A DNA stretch of 64,000 nt from WJKG01 sp964627305 (GTDB lineage: Bacteria; Zixibacteria; MSB-5A5; GN15; FEB-12). The stretch lies in NCBI GenBank assembly GCA_964627305.1, contig CAZVHP010000011.1, forward strand, positions 1 through 64,000. The letters are read 5' to 3'. This document shows, in pieces, positions 45,757-53,535 of the stretch (its first letter is position 1; every line of letters begins with the position of its first letter). Position numbers and translations under genes: made by a program. Below the pieces are notes generated by a model that saw nothing but the letters and a program-made list of their open reading frames with translations, made no database searches and was not told the origin of the DNA.

Positions 45757-46494
45757 TCAAGATACGACTTTTCCCAGCTTCTTCAGATCTTTCGGACTGT
45801 CAACCGAAATGGTCTGCATCCTTGTCTTATAAGCTCGAATTCGTCCGCCGTGTTCCAGTATTCTCAGTTGTTCGAGCGACTCTGCCTTCTCATATGTTGA
45901 TCGGCGCCACCGTGCAAATTGCTCAAGGGCACGACGCCGGAAAAGATAAATCCCCACGTGGTGCCAGTACAGGAAGCGGCGCACACCCGCTTCACCTTCG
46001 GCAGAACGGACCCAGGGCAGAGGCGAGCGAGAAAACCAGAGCGCCCAGTTATCGCCGTTGATGACAGCCTTGACAATGTCGGGGTCAGCCAAATCATCAT
46101 CGTCAGCCATGCGCCGAATGATCGTGCCAACATCGGCGCCGCGATCGGAGCGAAAGGCGCTGACAACGCGGCCAAGGGCCGCTGCCTTGAGGCCCAGATT
46201 ATCCGCCTGCACATTGATGACAATATCTGCGGGATGGCGCGAAGCGATCTCGGCGGCTCGATCGCTGCCGGTCCGGTGCCGCCTGGAAGTCAACTCGCAC
46301 TCGGCACCAAATGTCACAGCCGCCTCGAGAACCTCCCGGCTGTCGGTGGCGATGATGGTTCGGTCGATGCCCCCGGTCCGGGCCACCTCGCGCCACACAT
46401 AATACAGCAGCGGCTTACCTTTAAGCGGAAAAAGCACCTTGCGAGAGAATCGGCTGGACTGCAAACGCGCCGGGATGACAGCCAGTGTCTTCAT
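45757..46494 (-). CDS. kdsB: 3-deoxy-manno-octulosonate cytidylyltransferase (CMP-Kdo synthetase)
   Basis: 245 residues from an ATG at 46494 behind GGAGGAAAAG. The nucleotide-binding start is LAVIPARLQSSRFSRKVL. RTIIATDSREVLEAAVTFG, HRTGSDRAAEIA and IVINVQADNLGLKA match KdsB landmarks (the family usually reads VNVQGDEPL; here A-D-N). WFSRSPLPWVR and HVGIYLFRRRALEQF with ESLEQLRILEHG complete the sugar-binding lid. It activates Kdo as CMP-Kdo for LPS inner core or capsule. The A-D-N variation in the usually conserved loop is worth noting but the rest is clear. Confidence 0.9.
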   Translation of the reverse strand: MKTLAVIPARLQSSRFSRKVLFPLKGKPLLYYVWREVARTGGIDRTIIATDSREVLEAAVTFGAECELTSRRHRTGSDRAAEIASRHPADIVINVQADNLGLKAAALGRVVSAFRSDRGADVGTIIRRMADDDDLADPDIVKAVINGDNWALWFSRSPLPWVRSAEGEAGVRRFLYWHHVGIYLFRRRALEQFARWRRSTYEKAESLEQLRILEHGGRIRAYKTRMQTISVDSPKDLKKLGKVVS

Positions 46495-46848
46495 CTTTTC
46501 CTCCACGCCGTCGTCAAACACACGAAGCAGTCATCAACGCAGTCTGCCGCCAATGTCGGGAACACAAAAGGCAGCAAAATGAGTGCATTCTCAGGGGGTA
46601 CAAGTGGCATAGGCCATGATATCGATGGTCCGATTCGCTGTCAAGCTCTAAGAGCGGCCGACCCTGCCTCGCATCGTGTTCCGTACTGGAACTGCACATC
46701 TGGAGCTGATCGAATCACCGGTGCGCGCACTACAACCGGCTGGCCAGTGAAAAGGAGGGGCCGCCCACTACCGTCAAAAACCGCTAAAGGATTTCCGGCA
46801 CAGGTCGACATCACCAGTAGATGTACCAAACTGAAACAGGACGGAACC

Positions 46849-48294
46849 ATGTTCACTACAGAGTTTCAAGCTGAATCACCGACCTCGGCGGCCGCGACTG
46901 CGGATGACACCGATCAGTGTCTGCTGCGTCGCCGGTCCGGCATGACCCGAGTGGTGACAAATGAGACCGAGATCCCGTGTCAGCACTGTGAAGACCGGCA
47001 GTCACTGCTCGGTGACCTTGCCCTTGCGATGCAATTGCGCGATGGGCTGAATCAGCACGAGCAGTCCCTGCTCGACACACTGGCCGGACGCGATGCAGTC
47101 TCGTTCCTGATTGCCGGTGAACAATACCTCCACCCGGCGGACACGCCCCTGTTTGCGCCGGAACTCGTGGAGACAACCCGAAACATGGGCGGGGAAGCTG
47201 TCTTCACACAGCGCTATCGACCACAGTCGGAGCAGTCCGAGAATACCTACGTGCTGCATAGTGCCCTGGTGGGAACGCGAGGCGAACATCCGGTGGTATT
47301 CGGCTTACTGTCGCCTGAAGGCGCTACCGAACGCACACGTCAGGAAAGCGACTTCTGTGCTACGGCCTGCGCCTTCCGGCGTTCCTTCAGAGCGGCGGAG
47401 ACAGCCACCACGAACATCCGCCGCCGGCTGGACGATGACCGGCCCGCTATGGTGGTCAGCCAGGCAACCGGCCGTGTCCTGGCTGTCAACAGACCACTCG
47501 TGCGTATGGTGGGCATAGACAGTCTGCAGGTGACCGAGTTGTCGTTCGAGGAGGTCCGGGAACTGCTGGCGCGGTTTGTAGGGCGCATGCGAATCTCCCT
47601 GGAAACGCTCGCCGTTGGTGAGCAGTCGGTGTCAATGGTTACGTTCTCCCGGGAGACGGCGAAAGTGACCAGCGAGCACAAGGTAACCGAATTCTTCGCA
47701 CACAAGATGAGAAACAAGCTGGCCGGAATCACGACCGCGGCAAGCCAGTGGTTGTCCATGAAGGGCGAAACGATCGATGAGTCGAGCCTGGAGCTGGCGG
47801 ATATCGTGCTCTCTGAAGCAGCCGCGCTGAACTGGCAGTTGGATCGTCTGATGACCTACCTGCAAAGCCAGGATCAACCCCGGCGATCGATCGCCCTGTC
47901 GGAGGAGCTGATGCTCGCCATCCACCAGATCCGGGGCATTGCCACCGATCGCCAGCCGGCAATCGAATGGGATGAGAACGCTGATCTGGGACGCATCAGC
48001 GCGCCGCCGCTGGCGTGCTGTGCGCTGTTCGAGGCCGTCCTGCTGCGCCATCTGGCTGCCGACCGGGTACCCATCACAATCAGCTTTGACCGACCGACGG
48101 CGAGGCCTCTGGTGCACGTGGTCGTGCAGTCTAAGTATGCCCGATCGGTCTACTCACACGGTGAGTTCGATGTGCACACCATGTACGCCCGGCGCCTCGC
48201 ACGGGTGATCGGGATTGATTTGCTCGTGATGCCGGCAGAGGCCGACGGAACACTGAAAACAGAATTGATGATCACCCTGAGCACTGCAAATTGA
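46849..48294 (+). CDS. Kinase-like signalling protein with divergent H-box and ATP-binding region
   Basis: 481 residues from the ATG at 46849; the same frame runs open further upstream but that stretch is antisense to kdsB. N-terminal residues hold a CxxC pair (about 44-47) and a helical linker. A PAS-like domain lies about 85-260 with a second half DRPAMVVSQATGRVLAVNRPLVRMVG. The H-box segment EFFAHKMRNKLAGITTAASQW puts His285 where HisKA kinases have it, but Lys replaces the usual Glu/Asp. The C-terminal 100 residues keep only a vestige of an ATPase lid (ALFEAVLLRHLAADR) without N-box Asn or D-x-G-x-G. It may be a pseudokinase or phosphotransfer protein for the NtrC-type regulator that follows at once. 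Confidence 0.7.
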   Translation: MFTTEFQAESPTSAAATADDTDQCLLRRRSGMTRVVTNETEIPCQHCEDRQSLLGDLALAMQLRDGLNQHEQSLLDTLAGRDAVSFLIAGEQYLHPADTPLFAPELVETTRNMGGEAVFTQRYRPQSEQSENTYVLHSALVGTRGEHPVVFGLLSPEGATERTRQESDFCATACAFRRSFRAAETATTNIRRRLDDDRPAMVVSQATGRVLAVNRPLVRMVGIDSLQVTELSFEEVRELLARFVGRMRISLETLAVGEQSVSMVTFSRETAKVTSEHKVTEFFAHKMRNKLAGITTAASQWLSMKGETIDESSLELADIVLSEAAALNWQLDRLMTYLQSQDQPRRSIALSEELMLAIHQIRGIATDRQPAIEWDENADLGRISAPPLACCALFEAVLLRHLAADRVPITISFDRPTARPLVHVVVQSKYARSVYSHGEFDVHTMYARRLARVIGIDLLVMPAEADGTLKTELMITLSTAN

Positions 48295-48305
48295 GCAAGC
48301 CACGT

Positions 48306-49721
48306 ATGAATGACACTTCTGAGCGCAATCAGGCGCGTGCTGACATAGTGATAGTCGACGATGAACAGGCGATGCGCCGAACCCTGAGCCTGCTGCTGGA
48401 AAAGGCCGGGCACACCACTCGAAGCGTATCCTCACCGGAGGATGCCCTCCGAGCCCTTGAGGAGCGACCGGCACAGCTGGTCATCACTGACCTGCGGCTC
48501 GGCAATGAATCCGGAATGGAGCTGATTCGCCAGATCAAGCGGTCGTATCCGAATACCGAAAGCATACTGCTGACCGCCTACGGTTCAATCGAAAGCGCCG
48601 TCGAGGCGATACATGCCGGAGCTTACGACTATATCACCAAACCCTTCACCAATGAGCAGTTGCTCCTCAAGGTGACCAAGGCCGTCGAGCGCCAGGAAAT
48701 GAGGTCGGAACTGACCGCTCTGAGGGCACACGTGGCCATGAGCTACGGCTTCGACAACATCGTTGGTAACGCCTCCGAGATGCGCAAACTCAAGGAGACC
48801 GCCAGGCGCATTGCCCCAACAGATATCACCACTCTGATTACCGGTGCCTCCGGCACCGGCAAAGAGCTCCTGGCGCGCGCCATTCACCACCACTCGCAGC
48901 GGCGAACCAAACCACTGGTTACGATCGACTGCTCAACCATCCCGGAACCGCTGTTCGAATCCGAACTGTTCGGCCACACCAAGGGAGCCTTCACCACGGC
49001 TGTCAACAACCGCCGGGGGTTACTGGAGGAAGCTGACGGCGGAACCGTGTTTCTTGACGAGGTAAACAACATCCCCCGTTCCATACAGCCGAAACTACTG
49101 CGCTTCTTGCAGGATTCGGTGATTCGCTCGGTGGGAAGCTCGATATCGCGCAAGGTCGATGTCAGGATCATTGCGGCGACCAACCGCGACCTGACCGAGC
49201 TGGTCGCCGATGGAAAGTTCAGGGAGGATCTCTACTACCGCCTGAACGTCATCCCCCTGCGAATCCCCGATCTTGCCGAACGGGCCGAGGACATCCCGGT
49301 CCTGGCCCAGTATTTCGTGCGCCGCATGGCGCAGGAAATGGAGCGTCCCGCTCTGGAGATCACGCCCGCTGCGCTGGACAGGCTGCTCAGCCACAACTGG
49401 CCGGGCAATGTGCGCGAGCTGGAAAACACTCTCAAACGGGCCGCTGCGCTCTCGCGCAATGACCGGATCGACAGCGACTCGATCATCTTCGTGGCCTCTC
49501 GCATGCGGCCCGAGGTGTTCTCGCCACCGCTGGTGAAGTCCGGCGACGCCACCAGCGAGGGGCTGCTGGAGGATACCCAGCGCCTGCTGATCAGGAAAGC
49601 CCTGGCCGACAACGACTGGAATTTCACCCAGACCGCGCAGGAACTGGGAATCGGACGCACCACCCTGTGGCGCAAGGTCAAGAAATACAATCTGAAAAAG
49701 GAGCAGGCCCATACTGCCTGA
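48306..49721 (+). CDS. NtrC-family sigma-54-dependent response regulator
   Basis: 471 residues. Receiver domain with IVIVDDE, phospho-acceptor Asp in VITDLRLG and a conserved Thr and Lys (LLTAYG, YITKPF). The AAA+ module has Walker A GASGTGKE and Walker B GGTVFLDEVN. The sigma-54 contact loop reads KGAFTTAV instead of GAFTGA. Sensor residues and NWPGNVRELEN follow. A Fis-type helix-turn-helix closes the protein: WNFTQTAQELGIGRTTLWRKVKKYNL. It should activate sigma-54 promoters, provided the altered loop works. The ATG at 48306 was chosen; a TTG at 48291 overlapping the upstream stop would add five residues. Co-transcribed with the upstream kinase-like gene. Confidence 0.92.
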   Translation: MNDTSERNQARADIVIVDDEQAMRRTLSLLLEKAGHTTRSVSSPEDALRALEERPAQLVITDLRLGNESGMELIRQIKRSYPNTESILLTAYGSIESAVEAIHAGAYDYITKPFTNEQLLLKVTKAVERQEMRSELTALRAHVAMSYGFDNIVGNASEMRKLKETARRIAPTDITTLITGASGTGKELLARAIHHHSQRRTKPLVTIDCSTIPEPLFESELFGHTKGAFTTAVNNRRGLLEEADGGTVFLDEVNNIPRSIQPKLLRFLQDSVIRSVGSSISRKVDVRIIAATNRDLTELVADGKFREDLYYRLNVIPLRIPDLAERAEDIPVLAQYFVRRMAQEMERPALEITPAALDRLLSHNWPGNVRELENTLKRAAALSRNDRIDSDSIIFVASRMRPEVFSPPLVKSGDATSEGLLEDTQRLLIRKALADNDWNFTQTAQELGIGRTTLWRKVKKYNLKKEQAHTA

Positions 49722-49729
49722 CCACTCAG

Positions 49730-50269
49730 ATGGACTTTCCCGATCCCAACCGGAAGCGCAGCTACTACTCTGAACAGCCACCACCCCTGCAGGTCGATAC
49801 CGAGCGCCTGCGCGATTCCGATATCTCCATCACCGAGGCGTTCGCCGAATTCACCAGGGCTCTTGGGGAGCACTTCCATATCAATCGCGGCGTCTTGATT
49901 ATCCGGCAGCCGGATACCGAGGCACTCTCGGCCGTCTCGACCTGGCGCGAGGGCGTGCTGGTCGACGGCCTGATGATCAATCTGCCCAAAGACTCCTCGC
50001 TCTTCGAAAAGATCACGGACACCGGGTGCTGCTACACCGAAAACTTCTGCGGTTCCTTCAGCGGCAACTTCTTCGAGCGCAAGCTGCTGCTCGATGAGAA
50101 CTCGCGGTCATTTGCAGTGCAGCCGCTGAAATGTCATGGCGAGGTGATCGGCCTGATCGGTTTCTCCAGCGAGCAGCCGACAGCGTTTTCGATGTTCGAG
50201 GAGGGCCTCGTCGACGACCTGGCACGCAGGTTCGCAGAGATTCTCGAGGCCAAATCAACCGGTCGTTAG
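49730..50269 (+). CDS. GAF-like domain protein
   Basis: 179 residues. The body matches a single GAF domain: helix ITEAFAEFTRALGEHFHINRGVLIIRQ, central strands VSTWREGVLVDGLMINLPK, a loop region with a Cys pair (GCCYTENFCGSF) and the final FAVQPLKCHGEVIGLIGFSSEQPTAFSMFEEGLVDDLARRFAEIL. It starts 8 bp after the NtrC-type gene, so it completes a three-gene operon. The clustered cysteines could bind a metal, haem or thiol-reactive signal, which is inference. It may be a small-molecule or redox input to the pathway. Confidence 0.7.
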   Translation: MDFPDPNRKRSYYSEQPPPLQVDTERLRDSDISITEAFAEFTRALGEHFHINRGVLIIRQPDTEALSAVSTWREGVLVDGLMINLPKDSSLFEKITDTGCCYTENFCGSFSGNFFERKLLLDENSRSFAVQPLKCHGEVIGLIGFSSEQPTAFSMFEEGLVDDLARRFAEILEAKSTGR

Positions 50270-50328
50270 TTGCAGGTCAGCACTGCCGCGAAAGAGATCG
50301 TGAGCTGCGGCTCCGACATCGCAGAACG

Positions 50329-50398
50329 CTGTGCGCGGCAGGCCTCCGGCCCCCCACTGTTGCCCGCTCTCCTGTGCGCGGCAGGCCTCCGGCCTGCC
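50329..50398. repeat. 23-bp direct repeat with a hairpin in the second copy
   Basis: CTGTGCGCGGCAGGCCTCCGGCC occurs exactly at 50329-50351 and 50372-50394, inside the non-coding gap 50270-50506. The second copy extends to a perfect 8-bp hairpin (GGCAGGCC-TCC-GGCCTGCC, 50380-50398); the first copy is disrupted on its 3' side. No U-run follows. Confidence 0.6.
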
Positions 50399-50506
50399 CG
50401 AACCGCTCACCTCTGGCCGGCAATCAACCCTTGACGCCCCCACCCCTTCATCGTACATCTGCCTTGTCATCGCGCCGCGGGGACAACCACCTGCCCCCAC
50501 CCTCCC

Positions 50507-51493
50507 TCAGGGACGCAGTCCCCGTCGAATCAGACTCCGCGCCCGATTATGCTCATCATTGGTCCGTGAGAAGTAGTGCCCACCGCTACCATCGGCGACG
50601 AAGAAGAAATAGTCCGTGTCGGCCGGTTCAAGCACTGCCCTGATGGCGTCCAGCCCCGGCGAATTGATCGGGGTCGGGGGCAAGCCTCTCATGCGATAGG
50701 TGTTATACGGCGTCGGCTGGCGCAGATCACCTCTCATCAGAGGTCTGTTCAAACCTCCCAGACCGTAGATCACCGTAGGGTCGGCATCCAGTCTCCAGTT
50801 CTCCCGCAATCGATTTAGGTACACAGAGGCCACCAAAGGTTTCTCATGCGACAGATAGGCCTCAGCCTCCACAATCGAGGCAAGCGTGATGATTTCCTCG
50901 CGAGACAGGCGCTGGCGGTCGCTCAAACCGGAAAGCAGCTCCCCGGTCTTCGTGTGGAACATGTCGACCATGGTGGCAATGACAACAGTATCGCTGATAC
51001 CCCACTTGAATGTGTAGGTCTCCGGGAAGAGATACCCCTCCAATGTCGGTATGCCCAGCGGCTTCAAGAAAGCGGAGTCGGAGTTGTAGCTGACAATCCG
51101 GGCGCTGTCAAGATCGAGCCGTGACTGCAAAATACCGGCGATACGCCAGATCGGCAGGCCCTCGGGCAGGGTGATGCGAACTCGCAGGTAATCGGCCTCG
51201 GCCAAACGGCGCAACACGCTGCGACAGGAATTCTTGCCCGCAAAGTCATACCGGCCCGGTGTAAGCGTCTTGTCAAGGTCGCGCAGACGAGCCGGCAGCA
51301 CCAGCATCAGCCGCGACCTGACCACCTGTTCGTCGATAAGACGCGCGGCAATCCGCGCAAATGAGTCGCCCTCGTTTACGATCACCGTGACCGTCCGCTC
51401 GCCCAGATCGACATCATGGGTGTACAACACGAGCAGATAGCCGACAAGCAGCAGGATTCCGCCGGTGATGCCTATGAGAATGCGCTTTACCAT
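50507..51493 (-). CDS. mltG: Endolytic transglycosylase MltG
   Basis: About 328 residues. An N-terminal helix (VKRILIGITGGILLLVGYLLVLY) anchors it in the inner membrane. A LysM-like segment (TVIVNEGDSFARIAARLIDEQVVRS) is followed by the YceG/MltG domain with LEGYLFPETYTFKWG, ITLASIVEAEAYLSHEKPLVASVYLNRL (the catalytic Glu is in the VEAE stretch), DPTVIYGLGG, TPYNTYRMRGLPPTPINSPGLDAI and the terminal YFFFVADGSGGHYFSRTNDEH. It cleaves nascent peptidoglycan strands to set glycan length. ruvX is the next gene upstream, a pairing common in bacteria. An in-frame TTG at 51511 is an alternative start. Confidence 0.93.
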   Translation of the reverse strand: MVKRILIGITGGILLLVGYLLVLYTHDVDLGERTVTVIVNEGDSFARIAARLIDEQVVRSRLMLVLPARLRDLDKTLTPGRYDFAGKNSCRSVLRRLAEADYLRVRITLPEGLPIWRIAGILQSRLDLDSARIVSYNSDSAFLKPLGIPTLEGYLFPETYTFKWGISDTVVIATMVDMFHTKTGELLSGLSDRQRLSREEIITLASIVEAEAYLSHEKPLVASVYLNRLRENWRLDADPTVIYGLGGLNRPLMRGDLRQPTPYNTYRMRGLPPTPINSPGLDAIRAVLEPADTDYFFFVADGSGGHYFSRTNDEHNRARSLIRRGLRP

Positions 51494-51561
51494 ACACGCT
51501 TTACCATACAAGTGCCTGCGAAATAAATCCGATTGTCATGGCCCTCTTGTCTGTCGACCTC

Positions 51562-52008
51562 TTATACGCCGGAGCTGCCAGCAGGTGGCAACTCATCCAA
51601 AAACCGCTGCAGGATGACCACGGCCGCCAGTCGATCCAGACGGCGCTTGTCCTGCCCAACCCTCTTGCCGTGGGCATGAATGATCTCCGCTGCCTCCTGT
51701 GACGAGTACTGCTCGTCTACCCGATATATCGGTCCCGAATAGATCTGCTCAAGGTGCCGGATGAAACGGTCGATTTCGTGGCATTTGTCACTCTTGTCGC
51801 CGGAGCGCAGGAGCGGATAGCCAATCACAAGGCCATTCGGTTCATACTCCCGAACCACCCGCTTGATGCCTCGGACAGCCTCAGATACAGAGGTGACCTC
51901 AAGCGTTGCCAAAGCAGAGGCAATCATACCGGTTGGGTCGCTTTTTGCCAGACCGATGCGCCGCGAACCGTAATCAATGGCAATGAAAGTGCGGTCGTAG
52001 TGTGTCAT
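51562..52008 (-). CDS. ruvX: Holliday junction resolvase-like protein RuvX (YqgF)
   Basis: About 148 residues with the RNase H-like YqgF fold. FIAIDYGSRRIGLAKSDPTG at the start has the first catalytic Asp, EPNGLVIGYPLLRSGDKSD holds the GxPL motif, and YRVDEQYSSQEAAEII carries the D-E-x-x-[ST] motif; DRLAAVVILQRFLDE ends the fold. It is linked to pre-16S rRNA 5' end processing and possibly to Holliday junctions. The ATG at 52008 has no strong ribosome binding site. Five 12-bp iterons lie just upstream. mltG follows 68 bp downstream. Confidence 0.9.
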   Translation of the reverse strand: MTHYDRTFIAIDYGSRRIGLAKSDPTGMIASALATLEVTSVSEAVRGIKRVVREYEPNGLVIGYPLLRSGDKSDKCHEIDRFIRHLEQIYSGPIYRVDEQYSSQEAAEIIHAHGKRVGQDKRRLDRLAAVVILQRFLDELPPAGSSGV

Positions 52009-52040
52009 CGGTGCCAAGGTAGAGACAAGGGAGCGTCGGT

Positions 52041-52100
52041 GTCAATCACATAGTCAACCACGAAGTCAATCACTCAGTCAATCGCATAGTCAACCACCGA
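52041..52100. repeat. Five tandem 12-bp iterons upstream of ruvX
   Basis: Exact-phase copies run GTCAATCACATA, GTCAACCACGAA, GTCAATCACTCA, GTCAATCGCATA, GTCAACCACCGA (52041-52100). The shared core is GTCAAYCRC; the last three bases vary. They lie in the 128-bp gap between the DUF4159-like gene and ruvX, 33 bp before the ruvX start. Seen directly; role unknown. Confidence 0.8.
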
Positions 52101-52136
52101 TGCACATAGCGATCGAAACTGCCGACCTCGGACAGC

Positions 52137-53432
52137 TCACGTCTTGCGTTCCTTGCGCTTGGCAGCCGGAAACAGAACGTTGTTGAGAATCAGCCGATAC
52201 CCGGGTGAATTCTTGTACAGGCTCAGCTCGGTAGGCGGATCCCCCACCATGTGCTGGTAATCCTCGGGGTCGTGACCGGACAGGAACGTGAACGTACCCC
52301 TGCCGAGATTGCCATGAACATAGCGCACCTCGTCATAGTTGTCCGGCTGACCGAGGATGGTGACATGTTTCTTCAGCAGCGACTTGCGGAAACCGGTGGT
52401 CTGCCCCATGAACCCATCGACAGCATTGACATGGTTCTGGACCAGCATGGTCGGCACCGGGTCAAGCTTGGCGGCGAACTCGAAAAGGTAGAAGTAGTCC
52501 TCCGGCTCGCGACTGAACCGGACGAGACGGTCGGGGTAGGTGTCGATGTCGCTGTGCCGGTAGAGCATCGGATCGAAAACCAGCGTGAAGTTCTCGAAAG
52601 CGAAGGTCGCCGAATAGTCGAGCTTCTGCTGTGCCTGCGGGTCGATCGGGTCACCATCAAAAGGAGTCGGGCAGATGTCAACACCAACCGCAGCAAGGGC
52701 GATATCGATCGTCTCAGGCGCAGAACACATCGAGAAAAGAAAACCACCACGGCGCACATAATCGTAGATCGTGAGCGCGACATCCCGCTTCATCTCGGAC
52801 ACCTTCGCATAGCCCAGACTCCGGGCCAACTGCTCGTTGAGGGCCACATCCGCCTGATACCAGATGGCGTTACGGAAAGCGGCATAGAACTTCCCGTACT
52901 GCCCGGTGAAATCCTCATGGTGGCAATGCAGCCAGTCGTACTTCTCCAAATCGCCGGCCAGTATCTCCTCGTCGTACAGGATTTCATACTTGATCTCGGC
53001 ATAGTCAAGGGCCAGCGTGACAGCGTCATCCCACGGTTGAGCATTGGGGGGAGAATAGACAGCGATACTGGGCGCCTTCTCCAGCTCCACCCGCTCCATG
53101 TTCTCCACCTCTATTCTGCGATAGATGTCAGCCAGTTGGCCGGACGATATCTCCTCGAAGGATACCCCGGCAAGCAGACACAGGTTGACGGTCTCGGTAG
53201 TGCGGTTAATAAGGAAGGAGCCGCCCCGGTAATTGAGCAGCCATTGCCCCGAGTGGCCCTTGTCGAGGGCTTGGTAGACAACGCCATAGGCCTTGAGGTG
53301 ATCGCTCTGAGCGAGATCCATGGGAATCAGCAGCTCCGCGGCAGAAATTGGCATCGCAACACCCACGAAGACCACAGCCAGAAGCAGGGTCGTCGTAAGT
53401 GCGCGGAAGCCTGTTCGCGTTCCATCATGCAT
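52137..53432 (-). CDS. Secreted DUF4159-like protein
   Basis: 431 residues. A signal peptide (about 1-31, ending PISAA) is followed by LLIPMDLAQSDHLKAYGVVYQAL and WLLNYRGGSFLI. The main part has SIAVYSPPNAQPWDDAVTLALDYAEIKY, EKYDWLHCHHEDFTGQYGKFYAAF and YVRRGGFLFSMCSAPETIDIALAAVGVDI, a flavodoxin/glutaminase-like alpha-beta pattern as in DUF4159 and ThuA-like proteins, though no catalytic triad is evident. The end has RYVHGNLGRGTFTFLSGHDPEDY. Comparable proteins are sometimes labelled asparagine synthetase B in databases, but I see nothing of that enzyme here. Likely periplasmic or exported; function unknown. Confidence 0.65.
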   Translation of the reverse strand: MHDGTRTGFRALTTTLLLAVVFVGVAMPISAAELLIPMDLAQSDHLKAYGVVYQALDKGHSGQWLLNYRGGSFLINRTTETVNLCLLAGVSFEEISSGQLADIYRRIEVENMERVELEKAPSIAVYSPPNAQPWDDAVTLALDYAEIKYEILYDEEILAGDLEKYDWLHCHHEDFTGQYGKFYAAFRNAIWYQADVALNEQLARSLGYAKVSEMKRDVALTIYDYVRRGGFLFSMCSAPETIDIALAAVGVDICPTPFDGDPIDPQAQQKLDYSATFAFENFTLVFDPMLYRHSDIDTYPDRLVRFSREPEDYFYLFEFAAKLDPVPTMLVQNHVNAVDGFMGQTTGFRKSLLKKHVTILGQPDNYDEVRYVHGNLGRGTFTFLSGHDPEDYQHMVGDPPTELSLYKNSPGYRLILNNVLFPAAKRKERKT

Positions 53433-53535
53433 ATCCGAAAGCCTCTTTATAGCTTGCTCTAATGCTCGACCGGAGATCCGTTACCTTGTACACCCTGTCG
53501 GTGTGCCGGTTTCCCTGTGTAACCGCCAAAGCGGC

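Noticed and set aside
45919..46848. A 310-residue N-terminal extension of the kinase-like protein
   Set aside because: This stretch is antisense to kdsB and non-coding DNA; the ATG at 46849 has a ribosome binding site and begins the sensible protein.
46495..46848. Possible -24/-12 sigma-54 promoter before the kinase-like gene
   Set aside because: I looked for TGGCAC-N5-TTGCA and found only TGGCATAGGCCATGAT near 46608, which lacks the -12 GC at the right spacing. Nothing else ordered is seen in this 354-bp gap.
50329..50398. The two 23-bp repeats as a CRISPR array
   Set aside because: There are only two copies with a 20-bp spacer, and no cas genes lie anywhere in the window.
52041..52100. 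The iterons as a replication origin
   Set aside because: There is no rep, dnaA or AT-rich unwinding region close by, so an origin is unlikely.
52251..53462. A 403-residue open frame on the plus strand across the DUF4159-like gene
   Set aside because: Antisense shadow; the minus-strand gene has a signal peptide and conserved motifs.
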